Positions 13,495 to 25,464 of a stretch of DNA of 64,000 nt are shown here, piece after piece. The position numbers and the translations under genes are program-made. The notes under the pieces were generated by a model that ran no database searches, was not told the DNA's origin, and worked only from the letters and a program-made list of their open reading frames with translations. The stretch is from the NCBI RefSeq assembly GCF_026914265.1, contig NC_069124.1, forward strand, positions 9,950,522 to 10,014,521, in the 5' to 3' direction. Positions within the stretch are counted from its first letter, which is position 1. Every line of letters starts with the position of its first letter. The stretch comes from Mya arenaria (taxonomy: Eukaryota; Mollusca; Bivalvia; Myida; Myidae).

Positions 13495-15496
13495 TCAAAC
13501 AACATTAACTTGGCATTATTTTAATTAATGAAATTATTAGTCACATTTCACGATGAATTTGCACTTAACATAATAAATGGATACATGTGTTTGTTCACCT
13601 CCGTTCAATAGGCCCCGCATTTTAGCGGGTAACAATAATCACAAGAAAGGTTTATACAGGGCAATATTTTGCTGATATGCTGATACTTCTGCTGATATTC
13701 AATAAAATTGTAGATGATAGTAATACACACACTGCATGGTTTCAAAAATCTATTTTAAAATAGAAGCAATCGCCACATAGCCACAATACATTGTTAATTG
13801 GGTACTCTTGATTACTTTGACATAAAACAGACTGATGTGTTTTCCGAAACAATCCAAAATGCGTTTAGAGTCAAAAATCTGAAAAAATGCCTGCTCGACC
13901 GAATTAGTGGCCCAATTTCTTATAATAATGAAAACCTAAGCTGACAATTGTACATGCTATTATTCACATTTTTTCTATAGTTTCAACTGGTGTGCTAGTT
14001 TTTCATTACATATGGCTTGGAATCTTAAATTAGCTTAGATGTTGTGAAGAAACACAACAGGTTTCATAACGATCAGCTGAAAAATTCACATTCGAGTGTT
14101 CACTTTTACCTATGATTTGAAATAGTGTACTAGTTTTTCATCCGATTTGACCCATAGCAGTCATTCTGGGCATCTGATGAAAATAAGGCACATTGCAATC
14201 ACAAGAGATATTAAGAATTGATCTTTTGGTTTTTGAACCGATAACATCCATCTCCATTTCATGATAATAATCGTTCTGGCTGAAAGATTGAAACCGTAGC
14301 TGCTTGTTTTCAAAAACAGATATGCTTATATAGTATTATTCTAGTGACTTGCCCTTGTCTGAAAGGTGCAATACCTACCAAATCAATATTGAACTAAATC
14401 TATATCTTATTGATATCAAGGTTTTGATAGGATTGCCATAAAATGCAGATGCTAGTAGGATCTTCAAAGCTTATTGTGGACGGATTAGCGGATGGACATT
14501 CAGTGACCCTAATAGTTTGTAAAACCCATGGCCCCGTTTCAATAAAGGTCCTAAGGTCTAAGATTGTAATCTAGGCGTAACTCCGTTTTTGACGTAACTG
14601 CGTTTTGATAAAAATACTTTAAATACATTTATCGCATAGGTTCTGTACGTAACTTTACGGTTGAACCCGAGTTCTCTTAAGCAGCAAAAGTTTGACTACT
14701 AAGATGCGCTACTAATGTTATAGATTCAATGGCCGACCATGTGACTTGGCCAAAAAATCACATCTCTCTACCTGTTTGGCCGGAGCTATATAACATAAAC
14801 TCATTTTAACACATAGCCTATTAAAACATTGGAATTTTACTAAACTTGCGTTGTCAGTGAAATCACTGCGGGTTTTAATCTAGCAGCCATATTTTCCAAA
14901 GCTGAAGATAAAGGCCGAGCAAAATCACACATCCTCACATTTTTGTCTAAATGCTGTTCTATCAGCTAATATAAAAAAGTAACCAAAATGACTTGAGTTT
15001 TCTCTAACCCTTGTCTATATATTAAGAAATGTAAAAACGATCGTTTTGTATTAATGTAGACTGTAAAATAAGTTATTCGTCGTAACAATTCGTAAAAATG
15101 GAATACTGCTTGAATTAGCAGTTTTAATTAAACCGAGACAAATGTTTCCTTTCTTTTTATGTAGTGGTCTTTCCATTAGATTGTATTCAACGTGGCCAAG
15201 GATGGCGTCGGCAATATAATGAGGAGAGGTTATAAAAGTTACATTACGTATTTTGGTATCGGTATCAACGCAATCGATTAGGCACTGAACTATATTGTTT
15301 ATAGTTGTTGATGTATATCAAATTAAAGGGCAGTAAAATTAATATTACAAATTGTTCTGTATTTAACATTTTGAACCCCAATTTGTTGTCCAAAAATATA
15401 TTATTATATAAACGTTGTCTTGCCTGCACACGTCGTGCACTCTATAACAGTATAATAAAAATCTGCAGTTCAAAAATTCAACAAAAAAGGGTAAAG

Positions 15497-15532
15497 TAAT
15501 GCTACAAGTTGAACACTCAACTTGTAGCATTA
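15497..15532. repeat. Perfect 16-bp-stem hairpin
   Basis: TAATGCTACAAGTTGA, loop ACAC, then the exact reverse complement. No neighbouring U-tract or gene gives it an obvious role. Confidence 0.6.
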
Positions 15533-16038
15533 TCATACACATGAGCAGCCCGCCAATACAAAGAAGAAGGCGAATTCGCGTCAAATATAGAAATAGCAAT
15601 TGACTCACAAACTTACCTCAATTCTGCAATTGATCGTCAAAAAATCCCACGAATGTTCACTTCGTTTAAAATGGTCACCTTACGTCTACAGGAAATGACG
15701 ATTAGTGTATACTCGTAAAATAATTACCCTTTGTTGTTGTTTTTTGTGCTGTGACATTTAATAATTGTTTTAGTATCAGCAATTTGTGAATTTTGCTAAG
15801 ATGTAAAATATTTTCTTCTTATTTTGCTCAAAGAAGTGAATTCTGTAACTTCCGACTTCGTTTCGCTGTAGTAGCCTCCCTTGATTTCAATACACAAAAG
15901 TACGTAACTCATGCATACGCGCAAGCCATTCCATATTTTGACATTTGACAGATGGCGGTAAATTTAAATCGAATTGAAACCGAAAACTAAAAAGGAATAA
16001 TTAAATATGCGGGTATATGATAAATGGAATATTTAGAT

Positions 16039-16156
16039 GGAACGCTTTTCTGGTGACCGGCATCACGTCTCGTTTGGTGAGTAAACATGTATCCGTCTCA
16101 TGGGTACGTGTTTACACATTTAACTCGACGTGATACAGGTCATCAAAAAAGCGTCC
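16039..16156. mobile_element. Short palindromic element
   Basis: Outer arms GGAACGCTTTTCTGGTGACC and the inverted GGTCATCAAAAAAGCGTCC, with inner arms GTAAACATGTATCC / GGGTACGTGTTTAC, make a ~118-bp imperfect palindrome. One arm recurs alone near 41190-41215 (ACGTGATACAGGGTCTTCAG), so the sequence is dispersed. Confidence 0.5.
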
Positions 16157-16466
16157 TATTATAAAATCACCTATATATTATCTTAACAATTTATATGTAA
16201 AACTATTTAAAATTGCAGTTTCTGTTTTTATGTCATCTGATATCGGACGTTATCTTCCTATTTCGTTATTTTTGTGGGCCAGAATAATCGGCGTTTGATA
16301 TGTGTTTCGTATGATTGTACAATGGATGTTTTCAGTTATCTGCTCAATTCCGTCTGAAAATGCATTATTATTATGTCACACATGTTTGTAAAAATTTGTT
16401 AGTGATTTTTTGATTATGCTTAATGTTTGTATCTTTTACTTGTTTCATTTATTTAATTAGATATTG

Positions 16467-16712
16467 TTAAACTAAGGATCGCTTTGGACTTGCCAGAACA
16501 GCTTCCTTTGCAAAGATTGCGTTGCAAGGAAAGTTAAACATCATACAGCCGTGTTGAAAGTGTGCGTCGCAGATGTCAGCTGTTTCGAACGCTGATACAC
16601 ATTGATCTCGCCATATCATGTGTAAGGCGACAGTGTGATTTGGAAAAATACTAATAACTTCCCGCTTAATAATCTCGTCGATACCCAATATTGACACAGC
16701 GACGTTCGTCAC
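16467..16712 (-). other. Open frame of coding-like texture, unknown
   Basis: 81 codons on the minus strand, with no ATG at the head (the frame opens after a TAG). Composition is less AT-rich than the flanks and the peptide is well mixed (..HMIWRDQCVSAFETADICDAH..). It lies just 3' of copy B. It may be a decayed exon, a retroelement scrap or chance; I recognise no family. Confidence 0.2.
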
Positions 16713-18058
16713 GTACTAATTGTTTGCTTGTATGTTATGCTAACAATAGCAGATAACATCTCATATATTAGTCTAAAATAATAGACGTGTTATACGGGAT
16801 TCTTCCAATCCCTAACGTCTAAACTGGAATGTGCAAAAAACGGGGGTGTTTTAAAAATATTGAAATTGTTTTAAGTGAAGTATTTTATGGTTGAAATTGA
16901 TCATAAAGAGTTATGTTCATATTTTACCATGTAAGTGAAATGTTATTTTGCACTAAACAAGCATTTAATGCATTAAAACAAGTTGTTTACCTTTCCAATA
17001 AAACGAAAGTTGACTGACACAGACAACAATTATACGAAGGGGAACAACGCGATACAATCGTAATAACTCGGCCTCCTCCGACAAAGCTTCGAGATAGACC
17101 TCGTAATATCATGGCCGAAATGTTCCGAGCGATTTAAAACTGTGCCCTGAAGCCTTGCAGGTGCCCTTCATGTATATATTGTTATGTTTTGACAGATTGA
17201 AATGAAGAAAAGCCGTCAAACTCATAATTATAAGTTGGCTATTTATTTTTTGTGTACGGAACTAATATAAAATAACATTGTCTGGTAATATTTCTTGTTT
17301 TTATGATATTTTATAGACGCTATATGCTTTAACCCGGAATCCTGATCGGAACAACTACCCACTTTTGATACTAAACAATTTGTACGTGAAGGATTTGCCA
17401 TTTCAAAAATCTAAAAAAAATCCGTCAACGTACAATTATTTGGACTACTCATATATGTGCCGTATTTAACGTTTTTTATAGAAGTATAAAACACCATAGG
17501 CATACAGTAAAAAGAAGTACTTCTTCGATATCTGTTGACACTAATAAATGATTCATAGAAAGGGACAACAATGCGTTTATGATTGTCGACTCTGCGGTTA
17601 CGATTACTGTTCTTTGTAAGGAGGACTTTTGTACTGAGAGAAACGGTGCCTTTTTAAATTAATATAAAGCAAACAAAATTAAAACAAATGCAGAAGGAGA
17701 ATTTTTTTCTAAATACCTCGGTGACGGTAAGATAATAATTGTGTTTATAATCGTTGACTGAGAAGCCGCGTAGTTTATCGTGTGTTAAAATAAACGTCTA
17801 TTTAATGGGAATTTTCATATTTTTGGTCAAATTAGACTCTTATGCAATGCCCTATTCTATAAAACATTCAAAACATAATCTAATTAAAACAAGTTGCAGT
17901 TTTAAATAGATATATGTAGTCTTGTTTTTATCTCTTTTCCTTTTAACGAAAATTCTTTCGTAGATTGTCACTCGTATTTTCACTGTTATAACATGTTTTT
18001 AAAGCAATGCAGAATAGAAGTAAAAATATACAAAGGAAAACATGTAGTTTTTTGTCTG

Positions 18059-18064
18059 TTTATT
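18059..18064 (-). promoter_or_regulatory. Copy B polyadenylation signal
   Basis: AATAAA on the minus strand within a 3' region that is recognisably related to the copy A 3' UTR (both contain an AATGTTTGT stretch after the stop). Confidence 0.5.
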
Positions 18065-18178
18065 AAATATTTGAAAGTATCATACAGACGTTTGCAATGT
18101 GTGGGATGTTGTTCACAAACATTCAAATAATGATTAGGCGTTTAAACCATCAATTTCATCGTTGAAAGATTTTTTGCG

Positions 18179-18462
18179 TCAACTCAAAACAACTCCCTCC
18201 CTGGCATGGCGAACGACATTTTTAATGAAAACACTTTCAAACTGTTCAGGAATGTGTTCGGCTACTTCCAAACTCATTGCCCAATCATAAACGGGTAGTC
18301 CATACTGCGGCAGGGTCAAATCAAGAAATTGCACGCGCCCTTCACTTGTGATGTCACAATATGGCGCACCATCATAGGCATCGTATCCTTTTACTTTTCC
18401 CGATTCTATGAGAAGTTGTTTATATCTCCCTGGACCGTCACCAAAACTACCGACACATTTTC
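18179..18462 (-). CDS. Copy B exon 3, truncated by an in-frame deletion
   Basis: Acceptor ATTCCAG, then 284 nt to the junction TGA (18179-18181). About 15 differences from copy A over this length (~95% identity by hand count), far closer than exons 1 and 2. The ancestral 3' end of the exon, after the deletion, runs on to about 18134. Confidence 0.8.
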
Positions 18463-21400
18463 CTGGAATGAATGAAAAAATAAATAATACAAAAGTTTCA
18501 ATTAAATATAATAGTATGTGAACTAGAAAGATAACTAAACTCTAACAGAAGCATGCTATTCAATTGATAATGCATTTCATTCCTACTAGACACACACATA
18601 CAGCTTTGCTCCATTCGTTTTGGGATTTTCATACCATTTACTTGATGTTACCATCAGTACCTCGTTGTCAACATGCCACGTGCATGCAGTTTCGCGATTT
18701 CTTCGTTAGAATAAGACAAACGCATGCACCGTAAAACGCAATTCTAACTTTTACCGAACTCCACGGGACGAGAGGTGTATGCGTCCAGCAAAGAAGCCAA
18801 CATATTAACACCTGTTAAATCACACGCACAAGGAACAAATTCTTCCTTCGACCGAAAGAGTTAGAGATGAAAAAAGTCCTGGTATGGTAGTTTATGGGAG
18901 ATAGAGATTTCAATCTCCTGTTTCACCACATGCACAATATGGGCTGTTGTTTATGTTTTAATCAACTTCCGGAAACCTTTATAAAATACCAGTTGGAAGG
19001 CTTTCTTGTTTTTGCTGTATGATATTGGAAATACTAAATATCGTCCAGGACATCATGGTTATTTCTAATATATGAATAAATTTAATTAAACGCCGAGACT
19101 TTCAGTCACTGATTCATCTTCGTCGGTTTGCCAACTATTGGCTCAGACAGCGTCGGCGTATTAAAGGCGGACTCTTATACAAGAGGAATATGTTATTTCA
19201 AGAGAAACTTTATCAAGAACATACATAAAGCATGTGTTTTATGTATATACACTGCCAGGCTCTTTATTTGACGGACCGATATTGCCATCAACAAATTGAA
19301 GTGTTACGCCAAGACGTAAATAGGTCGTTATTTCTTTTATCTGGGTTCTGTTAATATAGACAGTTGCATTCACTGGTTTCGTGTTTTTACAGAGAAGATA
19401 AATCATTCAGTTTTTCTTGCTTGAAGGTTGTCAGACAACATCATTCTTTCCCATGCGTGTATATACTCAATGTCTTTGTTAAGTTTTTCTGCAGCAGCAA
19501 AAGCATCATCAATTATTTCATGTATAGCCTTGTCATATGCAATGAATCTGATAGGATACAGTCTTTTACAAACACGATCGTAAATGTACACTAGGAAAGA
19601 AAAGGAACCGGGAATGACGCCTTGTGGTACTCCGGCCGATACAGAAACGATGGAAAAGGCGATACTTTCTATCGCTTAGATCTGTAAGTCGGGACAGTAG
19701 AGAATATGAGATATTATGACGAATCTAAAAGAGAAGATATTTTTGCCATAGGCTGTCGAAAGCTTAAGTAATGTTGCAGAATACAACTGTCAATTCTTTA
19801 CCATTGTCAAGAGTGAGACAAGGGAAATGATATAAAAACAGGTCAATTCATGATAGAATCCTAAAATTAATATAATCAGTATCTCTATTAGCTTTTGCTG
19901 CGAGTTGGTGTTAAATACTTATATCAGTGTTTAAGACAGGCTCATGTTTTGACGCAAACAATAAGTGTTTCCGGTAATGCCTCTGAACACACGTTCATTA
20001 CAAAAATCAATCCCCTTATGTAGCGAAAATGCAGAAAAATACAATTAACACCTGGATGTAGTGGGAAGCAAACACACGCCGGAACAGGCCACTCACCCAT
20101 AAGGATTAATTCATAAGATATATTCTTTATTAAATACATTAGTAGCATCATGTGATAATGTCAATCAACCAATCACGCTACAACCTTTTGCTGAATAGCG
20201 TTACTTTAAACATTATATATTTTACAACGATTGTGAAGGAAGCACGATGTTGCGCGAGAGTGTGGTCTTGTGTTGTGGAGGAAACCGGAGTACCCGGAGA
20301 AGCCCACTTGTCCGGCTTGGTGACCACTAACCAAACGCACATGCGCCTAGGCCGGGAACCGAACCCGGGTCGCCTTGGTGGGAAGCGAGTGCGCTAACCA
20401 CTGCGCTAACCGGACTACCTAAACGTTACTAACGCTTTTCAAAATCGAGGATTTCAATGACAATGTATGAGTATATATGAACATTTTTTGAAGGGTTCCA
20501 GCCGAATGTATCTTAATTTTAACGCTCCTACTGACATGCCACACTTGTTTCATAATTAATGATTTTTTTCAATGGAAATTGCATTTCCGAACACCATGAA
20601 ATAATGCATTATCGAAACACATTGTTTACTTTTGCCTTTTGTCTTACAAAATGAGTGAAACTACGTAGCATTATACTTCCTGATGTTACATATGTTATCT
20701 ATTGTGTGTATGCCTATTTTAGAAAATCCATTTTGGGGTTATCAAAGGAAAAAAACCTTCCCAGCTAATTGCAGTTATGGTATATTACTTTAAGATAAAC
20801 ACAAATGTATAATATCAGTAGATACATAGAAATTAAACAATAAAAATAACTATGTTAAGAACCAGCCAAAGATAACTATGCACAATGATCACAGACAAAC
20901 ATTTTCTCAGCGAGATATACAACGCTCAAAGACATCAAACACATATTACTTAAACCTTAAGGTATCCGATACACAATGATGTTGATTTAAGATTCATAGT
21001 TAACGGCTTTTGTTGTGGTATCATTCCAAACGGGTTTTTGAGTTAAAATAGAACATGGAATACATTAGCAGAAAACAAAATGGCCAATAACCTTTCTGGC
21101 CTTTAACATGCAAAATAGGTCAGTTAACGTCTGATTTTAGTAAAAATAGAACGACAATAACTAATTAATTAATGTGTTTTCTTAGGTGATGATCTGTAAT
21201 TTTTAGTAAGAGCAGTCAGCAAGAAATGCCCTTTCAAATTATAATAAAATTACAGATAACTGGCTTATTTGTGGGTCGGATTTCTTAAATTTTCAGATAT
21301 GGTTATCAATACATGTTGGAGGTAATACACACCAGTAAACAGCTCAATTAATGCCGACACTAGATTGTTGTCGGTCATGTGATTACCACTGTCCTCTTTG

Positions 21401-23442
21401 CTGGCTTTCTCACACCATCCGCCGGTTTCACTTGTTGCTGTGCCATTGTCCCTGATTTTCTAAAAAAGAGTATTTGAATTTAAGCGTAGATTTACACTAA
21501 TTTCATTTAGCCCGATTGTGACGTGTGCTTTAATTTCATAGAAACACCCTCGATACCGTTTCCAGGGCAGAAATCAGTACTGATGTCCACTGCGAGAGCC
21601 CTTGAGAAAGTACCACTGATTAAGGGCTTGAACCGACAGCCTCTTGGATGAGAGGCGGACACCTATATCACAAGAACAATCTTATCTCTTTAAAGTGTTG
21701 ATTTCGTAAGGTTATACATCAAAGGAAACAAAACCTTTGTGGAACTACTGAACTATTGTGACCTAAATTTGATATAAAAGTGCTATATCAATAGAAATCA
21801 TACACACAATATATATATTTAATTAATAATGATTGCGTTTTGTTATCTGCTTACTTTCAGTCAGGTTAGAAGCTAAATTTGGTTATAATCCATGTATTCA
21901 TTTAAAATAAACAGGAGAAAAAGCAGATACAAACGCTCGTCCGTCTTTTCTAAGGCGAGGATTCACGTTAAAATAATATATTTGGTTACTTGCATTGTTT
22001 CCATTTTGAAAGTTGTAGAATAATACCAGCTATTAACTATAAAATAGCTGTTGTTATCGAGAATAATCAACCCGTTCCATCACCTTTATGTTTACGTTAG
22101 CAATACACATCTAATCATTCAACAGATCCGCTTGAGGGCGCCTTACAGTATTACGTAATCAAAAGATTCCCGCGCCCGCCATTTCGTTAAAGCATTTCAT
22201 TGGTTAAAACTTAAAAAGAGATTCAGCGCATGCGCTAAATCGAGCGCGCAACCCCACCATTCACTTTCGTTCAGGCAGTCGAACCGAAAGGTCAGTTTTT
22301 TAAGAGCTAGGATTGCTATTTAAGAAAAATTCCCTCCCACCCACCCAAATGCCGTGCCTTTTGCTTCTTAGCTCTTGATTAGTTTATAGTTATGTTCATA
22401 AATAGCGGCATGTGTTGCATTTGTCTGCGCCCGTTTTGCATATCTGTTTTCAGCAGAGCTTAAACATCCATGGTCGTATAAAGCCACCACGACGAACTTG
22501 AAAAGTCGCTGACCACTACGCAAACACAGGTGCACATTCTTCACGCGTGGGACCTAAACTCTCATCGGATGGACAACTCGTGAATTTACCAGCGGCGTGG
22601 CTCCAATTAAAATCGTGACATTTTGTGTTTGTCATGTATATAATGCTTTATGAGTTGTGATTAGCGTTCGACAGCACTTAAATTATGATATTTATTAAGC
22701 TATTGGAATTATATAAAAACAGACAGTATACTTAAAGTTAAAATGCTAATTTGTGAGTTCCGGCCATAGTACACCTTGACGGAATTCACGTTCAAATACT
22801 TAAGTTTATTTCATCATCAAACTCGTAAAGCCCATTGGGGGCTATTCAAAACTGCTGCTTTGCCCTTTGGGGCGGTCGCCAGTAATACGCCAAGTTTGCA
22901 GGTGACCAGATTGCTTCGTTCGCTGTTCATGCTTGTGAATTCGTGCTTGTGTAAATAACATGGAGCCTCGCCATTAAATCCAAACTTTAAATGTAAATAA
23001 AACAAAATAAAATTTTGACAAGTTATTTGCTCTGTTGTTTTATATAGCAAAAACGTATGGTTATGGTTGAACTTAGAGTAAGAGAAGCTAAGCGCTCCAA
23101 TCGTTCTTGTAAGTTGAGGATTTATCGATAAAAAACATTAGTAAAGAATTTGGAAGCCGACAATAAACACTCGAACTGAACATTTGTATTTTTTTAATAA
23201 GTAATTGTTAACAGTACCTCACAATCCATCCGTCCTATTTTTTGTTGTTTCATATTAAGAACTTTTGACAATTCATTTCTTTGCTCTATAACAGATAGAA
23301 ACCTTTGAATATGAAATCCGTGTGTGTTTGGACGAGCAGCTTCCGGCCACACGGCTGTATTAGGCTGAGAAAAGTTTACGAATATTTTCACAACTAATAG
23401 AAGTACTCCACATGCCCAAAGCACAGCTATTTTGTTAGACAT
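18179..23442 (-). CDS. Copy B: methyltransferase-like paralogue with truncated C terminus
   Basis: Three exons (23218-23442, 21333-21459, 18179-18462) join in phase to 211 aa. Anchor, GGWC exon and SAM-binding motifs (GSFGDGPGRY, YDAYDGAPYCD, LEVAEHIP) are all intact. Relative to copy A, 165 bp (55 codons) are deleted right after ..GVVLS; the junction turns the TGG of copy A into TGA. Beyond that TGA the original frame continues (CGC AAA AAA TCT..) to the ancestral stop near 18134. The missing part, the last ~73 residues, would include the final strands of the fold, so activity is doubtful. Everything upstream is free of stops and frameshifts, so the truncation may be recent or the short protein may be retained. 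The alternative is a young pseudogene. Confidence 0.78.
19403..19675 (-). pseudogene. Decayed non-LTR retrotransposon reverse-transcriptase fragment
   Basis: 91 codons open on the minus strand, inside intron 2 of copy B. The peptide carries SAGVPQG (RT block before the catalytic box), FLVYIYD (usual form FLIYIND), FIAYDKAI where LFADDTTI-like sequence is usual, then LNKDIEYIHAWE and a terminal KTE. This order is that of CR1/Jockey/RTE-type reverse transcriptases. The first catalytic Asp of the ADD box reads Tyr, so the enzyme is dead. The stretch TTTCTTTCCTAG upstream of GTG looks like a splice acceptor but is coding sequence of the RT. Confidence 0.72.
20230..20422 (-). mobile_element. tRNA-derived SINE
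   Basis: On the minus strand, an A-box-like TTAGCGCAGTGGTTAGCGC is followed by the B-box GGTTCGGTTCCC at tRNA-like spacing, then a non-tRNA body (minus-strand CACCAAGCCGGACAAGTGGG). It lies inside intron 2 of copy B. The body boundary is approximate. Confidence 0.7.
21333..21459 (-). CDS. Copy B exon 2
   Basis: 127 bp, acceptor CTTTTTTAG, donor CTG/GTGTGT; same borders and phases as copy A exon 2. Encodes KIRDNG..SETGGWCEKASK.. and NHMTDNNLVSALIELFT. Confidence 0.83.
21550..21675 (-). mobile_element. tRNA-derived SINE head
   Basis: Minus strand GATATAGGTGTCCGCCTCTC then CGGTTCAAGCCC look like A and B boxes of a tRNA-derived promoter. They are followed by ..CTCAAGGGCTCTCGCAGTGG. It lies 91 bp upstream of copy B exon 2, in intron 1. 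The right-hand body end is unclear. Confidence 0.55.
22125..22300. promoter_or_regulatory. CpG-rich promoter-like patch in copy B intron 1
   Basis: Contains a perfect palindromic NRF1-type site AGCGCATGCGCT (near 22226), an inverted CCAAT (CATTGGTT near 22198) and several CpGs (GCGCCCGCC, GAGCGCGC), in otherwise AT-rich DNA. A plausible splice donor, GAAAG/GTCAGT, lies at about 22290 on the plus strand and a good acceptor, TCTGTTTTCAG, at about 22454. The sequence beyond meets stops soon after ATGG. Copy A's intron 1 has no equivalent. Possibly a captured promoter and 5' UTR, or a non-coding transcript. Confidence 0.35.
23218..23442 (-). CDS. Copy B exon 1
   Basis: 75 codons from ATG at 23442 to GAG before the donor GTACTG. 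Hydrophobic anchor IAVLWACGVLLLVVKIFV, a divergent stem, then the conserved KQQKIGRMDCE. Three codons shorter than copies A and C. Confidence 0.83.
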
Positions 23443-23472
23443 TGTTCCCGCTGGAATAGTTCTGTCTCTGGC

Positions 23473-23478
23473 TATATA
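23473..23478 (-). promoter_or_regulatory. Possible TATA box of copy B
   Basis: TATATA about 31-36 nt upstream of the copy B ATG. If used, transcription would start almost at the ATG, giving a very short 5' UTR. Position and sequence are the only support. Confidence 0.3.
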
Positions 23479-23560
23479 TGGCTTGAAAAGGTTATATTTA
23501 AGTAAATAATGTTATAATGTTTCTTTTTCTCAATCTGCCTCCAAAGTGCGACAATTAGTA

Positions 23561-23580
23561 TACCGATTGGCTGTCCAATA
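23561..23580 (-). promoter_or_regulatory. Conserved upstream block with CCAAT box (copy B)
   Basis: Minus strand GGACAGCCAATCGG contains a CCAAT box about 125 nt upstream of the ATG. A related block (GGACAGCCAAGC) lies about 120 nt upstream of the copy A ATG near 44280, within a longer stretch of upstream similarity. Conservation between otherwise diverged upstream regions suggests a promoter element. Confidence 0.4.
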
Positions 23581-23599
23581 ACTCTCCGTAGTTCGAACC

Positions 23600-24448
23600 T
23601 TTCTCCGCACAGCACCGGAGAATAATAATATATTAATATATAAGTTATTATCCATGTATTATGACTGTTCTTCAATTATTCACATACATATGTTCGTATG
23701 TGTTACACTTCTGTTTTTGACATTTCATTTGACTCTCTATAGCAACTAAGTATTCCTAATAATTATTTTTGAAAACTATTGAAATGTATGTTTAAAGTTA
23801 TTCCGATAATGTAACAAAACGTGTATATCCAAATGGTCAAACTTTTGTGTAAATGAAATAATACTTGACAAATACCAACATGAGAAACACGAGATAATGG
23901 TCATTATGATATTGACAGTCGATTAAGGCCTTTACTAGGTTTATTAGGTTGTTAAAGGGTCCTAGTGATCCCTGATGATACTAGACATATTGAAATAAAA
24001 TGAGGTGTTTTTCTTACATTAAAATAAAATTAGTGTACGTGTTGGGAAATAATATCTGCATGTTTAAGTTTATATATAATTATGATTGTATCTGCTAGTT
24101 GCGGCTACCATCTATTAAATATTGATTATGACACATGTCTAAATTACATTGTTAATATGTATGGCCTAACACAGTTTTATAATTTGTCCTAATCCTATTG
24201 TTAAACGACCATCGATAGTCATCGTCTTATCAACATTACATGATTGTATACTTATTTTAACGCATTGCTGAATAATTATTTAAAGTTTAACCGTAAATGT
24301 ATAACTACTTGTCCCATCTGAACGTAGTTGATTTTTTTACAGTTCTTCAACAGATGTTTTACTTATTTCTCTTTCCCTTTTCGTCTCATTACTTAGCCAC
24401 ACCCCAGGAAACCCTTAATATGCTTATATTTGTTTCTCAAATAGTGTA

Positions 24449-24450
<2 letters not shown>
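23600..24450. other. Upstream spacer of copy B
   Basis: AT-rich, nothing recognised. The same holds for 24906-25464 and 25743-26621. Confidence 0.5.
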
Positions 24451-24453
<3 letters not shown>

Positions 24454-24489
<36 letters not shown>

Positions 24490-24494
24490 GCGTG
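24454..24494 (+). repeat. (TG)n microsatellite
   Basis: About 20 TG dinucleotides with three C interruptions. Confidence 0.95.
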
Positions 24495-24761
24495 TTTTAA
24501 ATTATACATGAAACTTGAACATAAAGCACCTTCGAAACAAAGCATTTGATAATGGTGTGCGCCGATTAACTTGACCTGCTTATAATGAAATGTTCATATG
24601 TGTTAATATGTTTACAGTATGCACATATCTTCTCTTAAACGCTTAAAGTTTGGATTACAATTGAAACAGTGTACATAGTCAATTACAATATAACTTAAGA
24701 AAATTTTAATCTGAGATACGAAAACAGTGAAGACGTTCCATCAGTAAAAACTACTTAATAT

Positions 24762-24905
24762 GGGAAAAACTCTTCCCGCTTTGAGGCCAGTCAGGTATGG
24801 AACAGCCTCCCAAAGGAAATAAGTGTCTCCCAAAACTACCTGGAATTTAGAAGGCTGATCCGCACCTGGACAGGTCCCTCTTGTAAATGTTCAAAGTGTA
24901 AATAA
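24762..24905 (+). pseudogene. C-terminal end of a non-LTR retrotransposon polyprotein
   Basis: 47 codons to TAA. The peptide includes SSRFEASQVWNSLPKEI, then FRRLIRTW and a Cys-rich SCKCSKCK end, the usual C terminus of CR1/L2-like ORF2 proteins (VWNSLP..FK..L..W..). A stop lies two codons upstream in the same frame, so this is a decayed fragment. Opposite strand to the 19.5-kb RT piece. Confidence 0.65.
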
Positions 24906-25464
24906 TACATTTTTTGCTTTAAGAAATAGAAGAAATTGAGAACAATAAGATGCATCACTGAATATCTTTTATCCTTTGTCTTAACGGAAAATGAGTTTTG
25001 GGATGGCTTACACCCACTGGACAAGATATGGCATTTAAATACCAGAAAAGATATCAGAGGACTTCTTTGACTTAAATAACAACTTCTTAAATTAAATTAC
25101 ATGGGCTAATATCTAATTATGATTGTTCAAATTTGTATAACATCTGTCGAACACATACAACTACTTGTGTTTTTCTTTCGGCAAGTATTTTGTTTAGGTG
25201 TTACGACTTTACTTTTTCAATTAACATTCTTTTACAGTGATAGGTGTAATATCAAAATAACATGATACATATCATACCTCCTCTAAGCAATACTTTCAAA
25301 GGATTTTTCCTGTCATGCTAGATTAATTATAAGTTGTCGTTTTTTACAAACTACATATCGATGTACAAAGCTGTTTTTCCTTTTAATATTTTGCTTCTTA
25401 CAATTTTGCTACTTCAATGTTTTTGATTACCCTTTAAGTTATACTTTTGAAACAACTAATCATT

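Larger units (their letters stand above)
13495..18058. other. Spacer downstream of copy B
   Basis: AT-rich. Apart from the hairpin, palindrome and 16.5-kb frame listed separately, the segment around 15130-15300 is related to 32020-32200 downstream of copy A (shared AAGAATGGCGTCGACAATAT / AAGGATGGCGTCGGCAATAT). The duplication unit therefore included 3' flank. Confidence 0.5.

Noticed and set aside
19403..19593. Alternative last exon of copy B
   Set aside because: A good-looking acceptor (TTTCTTTCCTAG) and a compatible phase suggested an exon, but the frame continues through it into GVPQG, showing a reverse-transcriptase remnant.
20330..20420. Functional tRNA gene
   Set aside because: A and B boxes are present, but the acceptor stem does not pair and a SINE body follows.
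24297..24500. 67-codon frame ending in a Cys/Val run
   Set aside because: Runs into the (TG)n microsatellite; no other coding sign.
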